Positions 1 through 6,091 of a stretch of 9,754 nt of DNA are shown in pieces. The translations under genes were made by a program, and so were the position numbers. This DNA comes from an uncultured Clostridia bacterium. Lineage in GTDB: Bacteria > Bacillota_A > Clostridia > Christensenellales > Aristaeellaceae. A model generated the notes under the pieces. It was not told the origin of the DNA. It ran no database searches and saw only the letters and a program-made list of their open reading frames with translations. The stretch spans positions 1 through 9,754 of the forward strand of contig CAMVBO010000031.1 in assembly GCA_947165745.1 (NCBI GenBank), given 5' to 3'. Position 1 is the stretch's first letter. Every line of letters starts with the position of its first letter.

Positions 1-617
1 TCGCCGGGTTTGAGTGCGTGCTGGCGGGGGCCATCGTCTGCGGGCTGAAGGCCGCGCGGCATGTGCCCGCGCTGGACGCCGACTACATATTGATCCTGGG
101 CTGCAAGTTCCGCCGGGATGGCAGCCTGACGCCGCTGCTTCGCGGCCGGGTGGACCGGGCCATCGACTTCTGGAAGCGCCAGCGGGAGCTGACCGGCAAG
201 GAGGCTGTGCTGATGCCCTCCGGCGGGCAGGGCGACGACGAGCCCATCGCGGAGGCGGAGGCCATGCGCCGTTATATGGTGAGCCGGGGCATTCCCGAGG
301 GCCGGATCGTTCTGGAGGATCGGTCCCGCAATACCTATCAGAACATGCAGTACTCCCGCGCGCTGATCGAGCGGGAGGCCCCGGGTTCGAAGGTGATCTA
401 CGCCACCACCAATTACCACGTATTCAGAAGCGGCGTGTGGGCCAACCTGGCCGGCCTGCCCAGCGAGGGCGTGGGCAGCCGCACGAAGTGGTGGTACTGG
501 CCCAACGCCTTCATGCGGGAGTGCGTGGGACTGATCCTGAACCGCATTCCCCAGCTGCTGTTGCTGCTGGCAGTGATGATCGCGTTCTTTGGCGCGCTTT
601 CTGTCGCGCTGGGATGA
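1..617 (+). CDS. DUF218/YdcF-like (SanA-like) membrane protein, 5' end outside window
   Basis: The frame is open from base 3 and ends at TGA 615-617. The GTG at 18 is unlikely to be the true start, because the frame continues upstream and family members usually carry N-terminal membrane helices that would lie outside the window. The visible part has DUF218 hallmarks in order: a buried strand YILILGCK, then DGSLTPLLRGRVDRAI, SGGQGDDEPIAEAEAM, ED-SRNTYQN and TTNYHVFRSG. A hydrophobic helix (IPQLLLLLAVMIAFFGALSV) ends the protein, so it is probably anchored at the C-terminus too. DUF218 proteins are linked by family knowledge to envelope integrity (SanA, YdcF) or S-adenosylmethionine binding, but the substrate is not settled. 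The next gene starts 33 nt downstream with no visible terminator, which suggests co-transcription with the exported proteins that follow. Confidence 0.85.
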   Translation, partial: AGFECVLAGAIVCGLKAARHVPALDADYILILGCKFRRDGSLTPLLRGRVDRAIDFWKRQRELTGKEAVLMPSGGQGDDEPIAEAEAMRRYMVSRGIPEGRIVLEDRSRNTYQNMQYSRALIEREAPGSKVIYATTNYHVFRSGVWANLAGLPSEGVGSRTKWWYWPNAFMRECVGLILNRIPQLLLLLAVMIAFFGALSVALG

Positions 618-636
618 TAAAACAAAAGAACCTGTC

Positions 637-643
637 AGGAGGA
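637..643 (+). promoter_or_regulatory. Shine-Dalgarno site deciding the start of the gene at 651
   Basis: AGGAGGA lies 7 nt before ATG 651. An in-frame GTG at 645 would overlap the site and is too close to use it, so ATG 651 is the better start. Confidence 0.8.
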
Positions 644-650
644 TGTGCAA

Positions 651-1670
651 ATGAACAAGTGGATGAAACGGATGATCGCGCTGCTTCTGGCGCTGCTTCT
701 GGTGACCTGCGCCTGCGCCATGGGCGAGCAGGAAGTGGTCGAGGAAGTGGGCGAAGTGATCGAGGAAGCGGCGGCGGAAGGCGCTGAGGAGGCCGTCGAC
801 GAGCCCGAAGACGAGCCCGTCGAGGCGGCGCGGAGCCTGCACAGGCTCAGACTGGGCAGCTCCGTGTACACCGTGATGACCGAGGCCGGCATCGCCGCCG
901 GGCAGATCGGATGTTATCAGAACGACGCAAACGGCGTGGACCTGGACGTCTTCCAGGTTTCCAAGGCGAACGCGGCCCAGGACTTGAGCCACTTCGCGCT
1001 GCAGCGGGCCGGCGCCGAGGAAACGGTCGAAGTGGTGTGGACGTCGGATGTATTCAACGACATCGAAACAGCCTGGTACTGGGGCAAGCGCACCCAGGAC
1101 GGCGGCGCGCGCCGGATCGCGGCCTTCTTCCTGGACAGCGGCAAAAGCTATGTCGAGCTGCTGTTCAGCTTTGCGGACGACGATTCGGACGTGGGCATCT
1201 GGGACGTTATGAACACCCTGGACACCATGCAGCTCAAGGAGATCCCGGTGGGAAACAGCCGCTTCACCCTCACCGTGCCGGATGACTTCAAGCAGGGCGA
1301 GATCAGCGACGAGGACATCGCGGACGACCAGGTGGCCTACTGGTACAGCGACGAAACCCTCATGGACTTTGACATCTACCAGTTCAGCAAGGAGGGCCTC
1401 AGCCAGACGCTGGCGGAGTACGTTGTGGAGGAATCCTCTACCTATCCCGCCGTTTCCGAACTGGTGACGGACGGCGAGATCAACGGCATCCCGATGGCCT
1501 GGTACCGCGCCGTGGACGAGTGCGCGGAGGGCGAGTACGACACGATCACCTACATATTTGAAAACGGCGACGAGTACATTGACGTGGTGTTCTGGCTGGA
1601 CGGCCCGACCGCCGAGGACGAGGCCGACTACATCATTCACAACCTGATCGACGAGTCGAAGCTGGGCTGA
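651..1670 (+). CDS. exported protein with a tandemly duplicated ~130-residue domain, family unknown
   Basis: The 339-residue protein starts at ATG 651. A basic N-terminus and hydrophobic stretch (about residues 5-20) form a signal peptide; the VTCACAMG end could be a poor lipobox (Cys20) or a signal peptidase I site. Residues 27-60 are very acidic (Glu/Ala/Asp-rich). The rest is two copies of one domain, about 67-194 and 199-333. They align through LGSSVYTV/VGNSRFTL, VDLDVFQVSK/MDFDIYQFSK, ETAWYWG/PMAWYRA, KSYVELLFSF/DEYIDVVFWL and DVMNTL/DYIIHNL. The alternating polar/hydrophobic strands suggest an alpha/beta sandwich, but I do not recognise a named family and assign no function. It sits 31 nt before the SH3b gene and 33 nt after the DUF218 gene, consistent with one envelope-related operon. 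Confidence 0.9.
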   Translation: MNKWMKRMIALLLALLLVTCACAMGEQEVVEEVGEVIEEAAAEGAEEAVDEPEDEPVEAARSLHRLRLGSSVYTVMTEAGIAAGQIGCYQNDANGVDLDVFQVSKANAAQDLSHFALQRAGAEETVEVVWTSDVFNDIETAWYWGKRTQDGGARRIAAFFLDSGKSYVELLFSFADDDSDVGIWDVMNTLDTMQLKEIPVGNSRFTLTVPDDFKQGEISDEDIADDQVAYWYSDETLMDFDIYQFSKEGLSQTLAEYVVEESSTYPAVSELVTDGEINGIPMAWYRAVDECAEGEYDTITYIFENGDEYIDVVFWLDGPTAEDEADYIIHNLIDESKLG

Positions 1671-1701
1671 GGGAATACGCAATCGCGGAGGAGAATGAAA
1701 T

Positions 1702-2445
1702 ATGAAGCAGATGAAGAAGATTCTGGCGGCGCTGCTGATGGCGGCGATCTGCCTTTCCGTGGTGGCCGCGCTGGCGGAGAGCGGCACGATCTGGACCACC
1801 GGCAGTGTGAACATGCGCAAGGGCGCGGGCCTGGACTACGGCTCCATCCGCACCATCAGCTCCGGCAAGAAGCTGGACTATGACAAGACCTCGAAGGACG
1901 ACCGGGGCGTGACATGGTACCGGATCAGCTACAAGGGGCGCACCGGCTGGGTGTCCTCCAAGTACGCCTCCAAGAGCAAGCCCTCCGGCAGCTCCGGCAG
2001 CAGTTCCTCGTCCGAGGGCAAGGTGACCACCACGGCCAGCGTCAATCTGCGCAAGGGCGCGGGCCTGGACTACAGCGTCATCCGCACCGTTCCCGAGGGC
2101 GCGACCCTGAGCTATGACAAGACCTCCAAGGACGGCCGCGGCGTGGTTTGGTATCGTGTGACCTACAAGAAGCGCACCGGCTGGGTGTCCTCCAAGTACA
2201 CCAACAAGGGCGGCAGCTCTTCCAGCAGCTCCGGCAAAACCACCGGCAAAAAGCTGAAGACCACCGGCAACGTGAACCTGCGCACCGGCGCGGGCCTGGA
2301 CTACAACGACATTCGCAGCATTCCCAATGGCACGACCCTGACTTACGACGAGACCCGCAAGGACGACCGCGGCGTGGTGTGGTATCACGTCTCCTATGAC
2401 GGCAAAACCGGCTGGGTGTCTTCGAAGTACGCCAAGAAAAAGTAA
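1702..2445 (+). CDS. exported protein with three bacterial SH3 (SH3b) domains
   Basis: The 247-residue protein starts at ATG 1702, with GGAGGAG (1687-1693) 8 nt upstream. A signal peptide (residues 1-25, ending AALA-ES) is followed by three SH3b domains at about 33-89, 109-167 and 187-244. Each carries the typical SH3b core: VN(M/L)R(K/T)GAGLDY, then IR-(I/V)--G, Y--T-KD-RGV-WY and GWVSSKY. Ser/Gly-rich linkers (about residues 93-106 and 170-181) separate them. SH3b domains in exported Firmicutes proteins commonly bind peptidoglycan or its peptide stems, so a wall-binding role is likely. There is no catalytic domain (no NlpC/P60, amidase or lysozyme), so it is a binding module only. The repeats are very similar at DNA level, which points to recent internal duplication or homogenisation. 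It probably shares a transcript with the two upstream genes. Confidence 0.92.
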   Translation: MKQMKKILAALLMAAICLSVVAALAESGTIWTTGSVNMRKGAGLDYGSIRTISSGKKLDYDKTSKDDRGVTWYRISYKGRTGWVSSKYASKSKPSGSSGSSSSSEGKVTTTASVNLRKGAGLDYSVIRTVPEGATLSYDKTSKDGRGVVWYRVTYKKRTGWVSSKYTNKGGSSSSSSGKTTGKKLKTTGNVNLRTGAGLDYNDIRSIPNGTTLTYDETRKDDRGVVWYHVSYDGKTGWVSSKYAKKK

Positions 2446-2450
2446 GCCCC

Positions 2451-2479
2451 TTGACAAATGTGCCTGCATGGTGCAAAAT
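2451..2479 (+). promoter_or_regulatory. candidate sigma-A promoter for the gene at 2551
   Basis: A perfect TTGACA (2451-2456) lies 6 nt after the previous stop codon. It is followed, after 17 nt, by CAAAAT (2474-2479; 4/6 to TATAAT) preceded by TG at 2472-2473, which partly supports an extended -10. The start would leave a leader of about 65 nt. A short hairpin, TGCGG/CCGCA (2491-2507), lies in that leader but has no U-tract. Confidence 0.5.
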
Positions 2480-2550
2480 ATTACCGGAACTGCGGCGGAA
2501 AACCGCAAACGATATAACGGCCGAGTAACAATCGACGAGGAGGAAGAGAA

Positions 2551-4800
2551 ATGAAGAAGCTTTTGACCATGGCCCTCGCCTTGGCGTTGGCGCTGATCCT
2601 GGCGCTGCCCGCTCTGGCGGACAGGAACTACAGCGGCCCCGTTCCGCTGTACGCGAACAAGGAAACGGTCAAGGTGTACAAGTCCCAGAGCAAGGACTCC
2701 AAGGTGATCAAGAAGCTCAGCGGCGCCGACTCGGTGCTGCCCGATATGATCAGCGACGACGATGAATGGATCGGCATTCTGGTGGAAGACACCAAGAACG
2801 GCGGCCAGATGATAGGCTGGGTGCTGGCCAGCCAGCTGGTGGATTACGTGCCCCAGAGCGTGTGTTCCCACAAGTGGGGCGACTGGACTGTGGAAAAGGA
2901 GGCCACCTGCACCGAGAAGGGCTATCGCACGCGCCTTTGCAGCAAGTGCGGCCTGCTCGATGAGCAGGAGACCAAGAAAAAGGACCACGATTGGGGCAAG
3001 TGGAAGGTGACCAAGGAAGCGACCTGCTCCAAGAAGGGCCAGCGCACCCGCAAGTGCCAGGTCTGCGGCAAGGAAGAGAAGGAAGATTACCTGGACGACC
3101 ACACCTTCGGTTCCTGGGAGATGACCAAGGAACCCACCTGTACCGCCGAGGGCGAGCGCCAGCACACCTGCAAGGTCTGCGGTACCGTGAAGAAGCAGAC
3201 GCTGGACAAGCTGCCTCACGATTACGCCTATCAGGTGACCACCGAGGCCACCGACCACTCCGCGGGCGTGCGCTCCAAGATCTGCCAGGTCTGCGGCCAC
3301 AACGGCGGCGAAGAGGAGTATGACCCCGAAGGCACCATCCGTCGCGGCCAGCGCGGCGAGGACGTGGCCCGCATGCAGCAGCTGCTGGTGGAGCAGGGCT
3401 ACCTGAACGCCGGCGGCGCGGACGGCATCTTCGGCGGCGGCACCGAGAAGGCTCTGGCGAAGTATCAGCAGGATCGCGGCCTGAACGCCGACGGCATCGG
3501 CTGGCCCCAGACCATCAAGGACCTGCAGCATGACTTCGGCCCCTGGACCGTGGTGAAGCCCATGAGCCGCGTGGAAGCCGGCGAGCGCGTGCGCGTGTGC
3601 CAGGGCTGCGGCTTTGAGCAGCACGAGACCATCGAGGGCGGCACCGTGTTTGAAAAGGGCCGCCGCGGCGAGGACGTGCGCGCCATGCAGCAGATCATCA
3701 AGGAAGTCGGCTATGACGCCGGCAGCTTTGACGGCATCTATGGCGGCAAGCTGGACAATGCGCTGGCGGGCTTCGCTGCGGACAACGGCATGGTCGTGGA
3801 GACTGGCAAGGTTCGCCCCGCCGATGTGGACGCGGTGGTGAACGCCTGGTTCAACAAGATTCCGGACGAGAGCTGGATGGGCGAAGGCACCGTGGACAGC
3901 CCCGTGAACCTGGCGCTGTCTGTGGAGCCCGAGGGCGAAGCGGACGAAAGCGGCATCTCTTCCTACAGCTGGTCCCTGACCAACCTGGGCACCCAGAAGG
4001 CGAACTTCACCACGCTGCTGCTGACGTTCGGCGAGCCGGACTTCAGGAAAGGCAACCTGGTGATGGTACTGGACGGTGTTCAGCTGGCGCCCGGCGCGGG
4101 CAACAGCGCCTCCGGCAGCTTCAACGTGGATTCCAGCTGGGGCGAAGGCAACCTGAACTTCGCGGCGATGGCGGTCTCCGAGTCCGACGGCGCGAAGTGG
4201 CTGAGCAACACTGTGACCTTTGAAAACGCCGTGAATCCCGAGTTCAAGACCATCGCGCCCATGGCCAGCGATATCGACGTAAACAAACTGCCCGACGGCA
4301 TCTATCCCGTGTCCTTCAACCGCGGCGATGTGCTGGGCGGCGCTTCCGGCATCTTCTTCAACGCGGCCCATGTATACACCCAGGATTGGTACGACATCGT
4401 GGACGTGAACAGCCTCAAGGTGGGCGACACCATCATCGTCGATGGCGAGGAAGTGCCCGTGCTGAGCTTGGAAGAGAATGAGTATGGCATCGAGGTGAAC
4501 AAGGACCAGAACGCCACCTGGTTTGTCCTGGCCACAAGGGAGGATTCCAACGGCTTCTTCATCCAGGGCCTGGACGACATGACCACCTACACCGACCTGG
4601 GCGTGACCACGCTGGTGGCCGATTCCAGCGCCACCTTCATCGACGCCTGGGACATCGAGAGCGTGCCCGTGACCGTGCCCTATGAAGGCATTGTCGAGGC
4701 CATACAGAGCTCCGCGAACGAATACTTTGTGCCCTACAACACCACCGTGCGCATCGAGGGCGGCAAGGTCGTGGAGATCAACCGCGTGTACGTGCCGTAA
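2551..4800 (+). CDS. large exported protein: Cys-pair repeats interleaved with two peptidoglycan-binding domains
   Basis: The 749-residue protein starts at ATG 2551, with GAGGAGGA (2537-2544) 6 nt upstream. Order: signal peptide (1-23, ending ALA-DR); an SH3-like segment (about 28-100); four repeats of the form H-x-(W/F)G-x-W...TC-x9-C-x2-C beginning near 105, 146, 184 and 223; a PG_binding_1-type domain (about 263-325, IRRGQRGEDVARMQQLL and DGIFGGGTEKAL); a fifth Cys-pair repeat (about 328-356); a second PG_binding_1-type domain (about 367-432, RRGEDVRAMQQII, DGIYGGKLDNAL). It ends with a beta-rich region (about 448-560) and an unassigned C-terminal domain (about 570-749). Repeats 4 and 5 keep the CxxC pair (C245/C248, C350/C353) but lack the first Cys. 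PG_binding_1 domains bind peptidoglycan, so the protein probably sits in the wall. The Cys sets could bind zinc or form disulfides; the sequence does not decide. No sortase motif is seen. Confidence 0.92.
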   Translation: MKKLLTMALALALALILALPALADRNYSGPVPLYANKETVKVYKSQSKDSKVIKKLSGADSVLPDMISDDDEWIGILVEDTKNGGQMIGWVLASQLVDYVPQSVCSHKWGDWTVEKEATCTEKGYRTRLCSKCGLLDEQETKKKDHDWGKWKVTKEATCSKKGQRTRKCQVCGKEEKEDYLDDHTFGSWEMTKEPTCTAEGERQHTCKVCGTVKKQTLDKLPHDYAYQVTTEATDHSAGVRSKICQVCGHNGGEEEYDPEGTIRRGQRGEDVARMQQLLVEQGYLNAGGADGIFGGGTEKALAKYQQDRGLNADGIGWPQTIKDLQHDFGPWTVVKPMSRVEAGERVRVCQGCGFEQHETIEGGTVFEKGRRGEDVRAMQQIIKEVGYDAGSFDGIYGGKLDNALAGFAADNGMVVETGKVRPADVDAVVNAWFNKIPDESWMGEGTVDSPVNLALSVEPEGEADESGISSYSWSLTNLGTQKANFTTLLLTFGEPDFRKGNLVMVLDGVQLAPGAGNSASGSFNVDSSWGEGNLNFAAMAVSESDGAKWLSNTVTFENAVNPEFKTIAPMASDIDVNKLPDGIYPVSFNRGDVLGGASGIFFNAAHVYTQDWYDIVDVNSLKVGDTIIVDGEEVPVLSLEENEYGIEVNKDQNATWFVLATREDSNGFFIQGLDDMTTYTDLGVTTLVADSSATFIDAWDIESVPVTVPYEGIVEAIQSSANEYFVPYNTTVRIEGGKVVEINRVYVP

Positions 4801-4817
4801 CCGAACGAAAGAGACTT

Positions 4818-4849
4818 GCGGCGGCCCGTATGAAGCGAGCCGCCGCCTT
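4818..4849 (+). terminator. GC-rich hairpin after the large wall-binding gene, possible terminator
   Basis: A perfect 8-bp stem, GCGGCGGC (4818-4825) with GCCGCCGC (4839-4846), encloses a 13-nt loop, 17 nt after the stop codon. Only CTTA follows rather than a run of T, so termination may be weak or factor-dependent. Confidence 0.45.
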
Positions 4850-4878
4850 AATATGTGACAGTTCTGTGACGTTTGGGG

Positions 4879-4887
4879 TGCTATAAT
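4879..4887 (+). promoter_or_regulatory. extended -10 promoter for the gene at 4933
   Basis: TGCTATAAT is a perfect TG-N-TATAAT extended -10. No good -35 lies at 17 nt (4859-4864 is CAGTTC); GTGACA at 4855-4860 is 21 nt away. Transcription would start near 4894, which excludes the upstream in-frame start at 4873 and supports ATG 4933. Confidence 0.65.
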
Positions 4888-4932
4888 GGCCCCGTAAACG
4901 AGCAAAACACGGATAATTTGAAGGAAAGAGAC

Positions 4933-5715
4933 ATGAAAAAGCTGATTGCCGCTCTGATGACCCTGGCGCTGCTGGTGAGCGGCCTGGCGATGTTCGCGCT
5001 GGCCGAGGAGACCGAGAAGGCCGAGAATTACACCGAAGGAAAGTTCAACACCCTGATCGAGGACGGTCAGTTCATCATCCAGGTGGACGCCAAGGGCGAC
5101 CTGGCCTGGGTTGCCTACGACATGGGACAGGATCCCTCCGTGGTGGAGCTGGCCATCGCCGACACCATTGAGGACACCTTCGTGGCCCGCTATGCCCCCG
5201 TGGGCGACGGCGACGTGACCGTGGGCGTGCGCCACTACATGGGCATCGCCTGCGACGAGATGATGACCTGGGATCTGCACGTGGAGAACGGCGCGGTGCA
5301 GGATGTCACCGGCGGCTCCTACATCACCGTCGGCGATACCGAGGAAATGGATGCCGTCCTGGTGGGCGAGTGGCTGGAGGCGGGATCCCAGTTCGCCAAC
5401 ATGACCATCGAGAAGAACCCGGAGCGCGGCTGGGACGTGGAGATCGCCGCCCCGCTGACCCACGGCGCCTATGTGTTCAAGACCACCATCCAGTATGACT
5501 GCGAGCTTGACAGCTTTGTGTACGACAAGGGCAAGTTCTGGGAAGCGCCCATCACCGAATCCGACGAGGAAGTGGAACTGGGTGAGGCCAGCGTGGCCGG
5601 CACCGCCGGTAGCTTCATCGCCAGCGACAAGGACGGGAAGCTGACCATCCTGTGGTACGATGACAACAACCCCGACAAGACCGTGAAGTTCGAGCGCGCG
5701 GAAGCCGAGGCGTAA
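4933..5715 (+). CDS. exported protein of unknown family
   Basis: The 260-residue protein starts at ATG 4933, preceded by a purine-rich AAGGAAAGAG site (4921-4930). The longer in-frame start at 4873 overlaps the predicted promoter and would place extra residues before a clear signal peptide (MKKLIAALMTLALLVSGLAMFALA-EE), so I reject it. The mature protein is acidic and rich in alternating strand-like segments: about 34-85, with LIEDGQFIIQVDAKGDLAWVAYD, and 132-250, with MTIEKNPERGWDVEIAAPLT and a C-terminal TILWYDDNNPDKTVKFERA. This may be a two-lobed beta-barrel or sandwich exported protein, but I do not recognise the family. No Cys lipobox and no anchor motif are seen, so it is probably secreted or loosely wall-associated. 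It appears to be transcribed alone, between its own promoter and the hairpin at 5839-5873. Confidence 0.88.
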   Translation: MKKLIAALMTLALLVSGLAMFALAEETEKAENYTEGKFNTLIEDGQFIIQVDAKGDLAWVAYDMGQDPSVVELAIADTIEDTFVARYAPVGDGDVTVGVRHYMGIACDEMMTWDLHVENGAVQDVTGGSYITVGDTEEMDAVLVGEWLEAGSQFANMTIEKNPERGWDVEIAAPLTHGAYVFKTTIQYDCELDSFVYDKGKFWEAPITESDEEVELGEASVAGTAGSFIASDKDGKLTILWYDDNNPDKTVKFERAEAEA

Positions 5716-5723
5716 GGCTGGCT

Positions 5724-5819
5724 GTCCGTCGCCGCCGCAAGGACGAAGGACGGAGGCCGCCATGGCCCGGTTCGATGCCATCGGCGCTGCCTCGGATGCC
5801 CCGGCGGCGGATGACGGAC
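5724..5819 (+). other. strongly self-complementary intergenic element (possible structured RNA or palindromic repeat)
   Basis: The outer helix pairs 5724-5730 (GTCCGTC) with 5813-5819 (GACGGAC). After a 1x2 internal loop it continues as CCGCCGC (5732-5738) with GCGGCGG (5804-5810). Inside, 5753-5766 pairs with 5777-5793: GAGGC/GCCTC, CGCC/GGCG and ATGGC/GCCAT, interrupted only by bulges at 5782 and 5787-5788, with a 10-nt loop. Fourteen outer and fourteen inner pairs in 96 nt are more than expected by chance, even in GC-rich DNA. It starts 8 nt after a stop codon and no gene lies within. It could be a 3' UTR structure, a small RNA or a MITE-like palindrome; nothing in the sequence selects one. 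Confidence 0.45.
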
Positions 5820-5838
5820 ATCAACCAATGTTAAATCA

Positions 5839-5880
5839 ATGCCGGGAAGCGCATTACAGGCGCTTCCCGGTATTTCAATT
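5839..5880 (+). terminator. terminator-like hairpin after the exported-protein gene
   Basis: A perfect 11-bp stem, CCGGGAAGCGC (5842-5852) with GCGCTTCCCGG (5860-5870), encloses a 7-nt loop and extends by A-U, U-A and G-U pairs to 5839-5873. The tail, TATTTCAATT, is T-rich but broken. It closes the transcript of the gene ending at 5715 and insulates the repeat array. Confidence 0.65.
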
Positions 5881-5892
5881 CCATTGGATTTG

Positions 5893-5971
5893 TGGTATAA
5901 TGATTAGGCAACCGGCCCGAAGGGCGGTTGGCCGGGTCGGTGGCTGCCGAAGGCAATGACGCCGACAATCA
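5893..5971 (+). repeat. 79-bp tandem repeat, copy 1
   Basis: The unit begins with the extended -10 motif TGGTATAAT and is followed by GC-rich DNA with two possible hairpins: CAACCG-g-CCC/GGGCGGTTG (one bulged G, loop GAA) at about 5909-5930, and GTCGGTG/CGCCGAC (5936-5942 with 5960-5966) enclosing TGCC-GAA-GGCA. Copy 2 follows without spacer and is identical at 77 of 79 positions. On the opposite strand the loops read C(TTCG)G, the UUCG tetraloop motif. Confidence 0.9.
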
Positions 5972-6050
5972 TGGTATAATGATTAGGCAACCGGCCTGAA
6001 GGGCGGTTGGCCGGGTCGGCGGCTGCCGAAGGCAATGACGCCGACAATCA
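5972..6050 (+). repeat. 79-bp tandem repeat, copy 2
   Basis: This is a direct copy of 5893-5971. It differs only at 5997 (T for C at 5918) and 6020 (C for T at 5941). Both changes keep pairing in the predicted hairpins: one turns a C-G pair beside the GAA loop into U-G, the other turns a U-G pair into C-G. Confidence 0.9.
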
Positions 6051-6059
6051 TGGTATAAT
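6051..6059 (+). promoter_or_regulatory. third TGGTATAAT, extended -10 in front of the GGDEF gene
   Basis: The motif TGGTATAAT occurs at 5893, 5972 and 6051, exactly 79 bp apart. The third copy departs from the repeat after nine bases (AGGGATTAG, possibly a 3-nt insertion before GATTAG). All three fit TG-N-TATAAT, but none has a convincing -35. This last one is closest to the GGDEF and MATE genes and would start RNA near 6066. Confidence 0.55.
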
Positions 6060-6091
6060 AGGGATTAGAGTGTGTTTCTAAAATCCTGAAC

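Noticed and set aside
14..787. 257-codon + strand frame overlapping the first two genes
   Set aside because: It is Arg/Gly/Ala-rich and overlaps the DUF218 protein and the start of the next gene in another frame, with no recognisable domain.
4873..4932. Upstream in-frame start for the exported protein at 4933
   Set aside because: It overlaps the extended -10 at 4879-4887 and would put twenty residues before a clear signal peptide.
1633..5781. Very long (1382-codon) open frame on the minus strand
   Set aside because: It runs codon-for-codon opposite three well-supported + strand genes that share one frame. In GC-rich genes TTA, CTA and TCA are rare, so the antisense frame stays open. It has no ribosome binding site, and its product is low-complexity Gly/Ala/His/Leu.
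5766..5785. tRNA T-arm-like GGTTCGATGCC
   Set aside because: The flanks cannot form the T stem or a cloverleaf; it is the loop and right arm of the hairpin 5753-5793.
5893..6050. CRISPR array
   Set aside because: There are only two copies, directly abutting, with no unique spacers, and the unit is far longer than a CRISPR repeat.
5893..6091. c-di-GMP riboswitch upstream of the GGDEF gene
   Set aside because: I see none of the GEMM-I core segments or the tetraloop-receptor arrangement. The hairpins are short and repeated.
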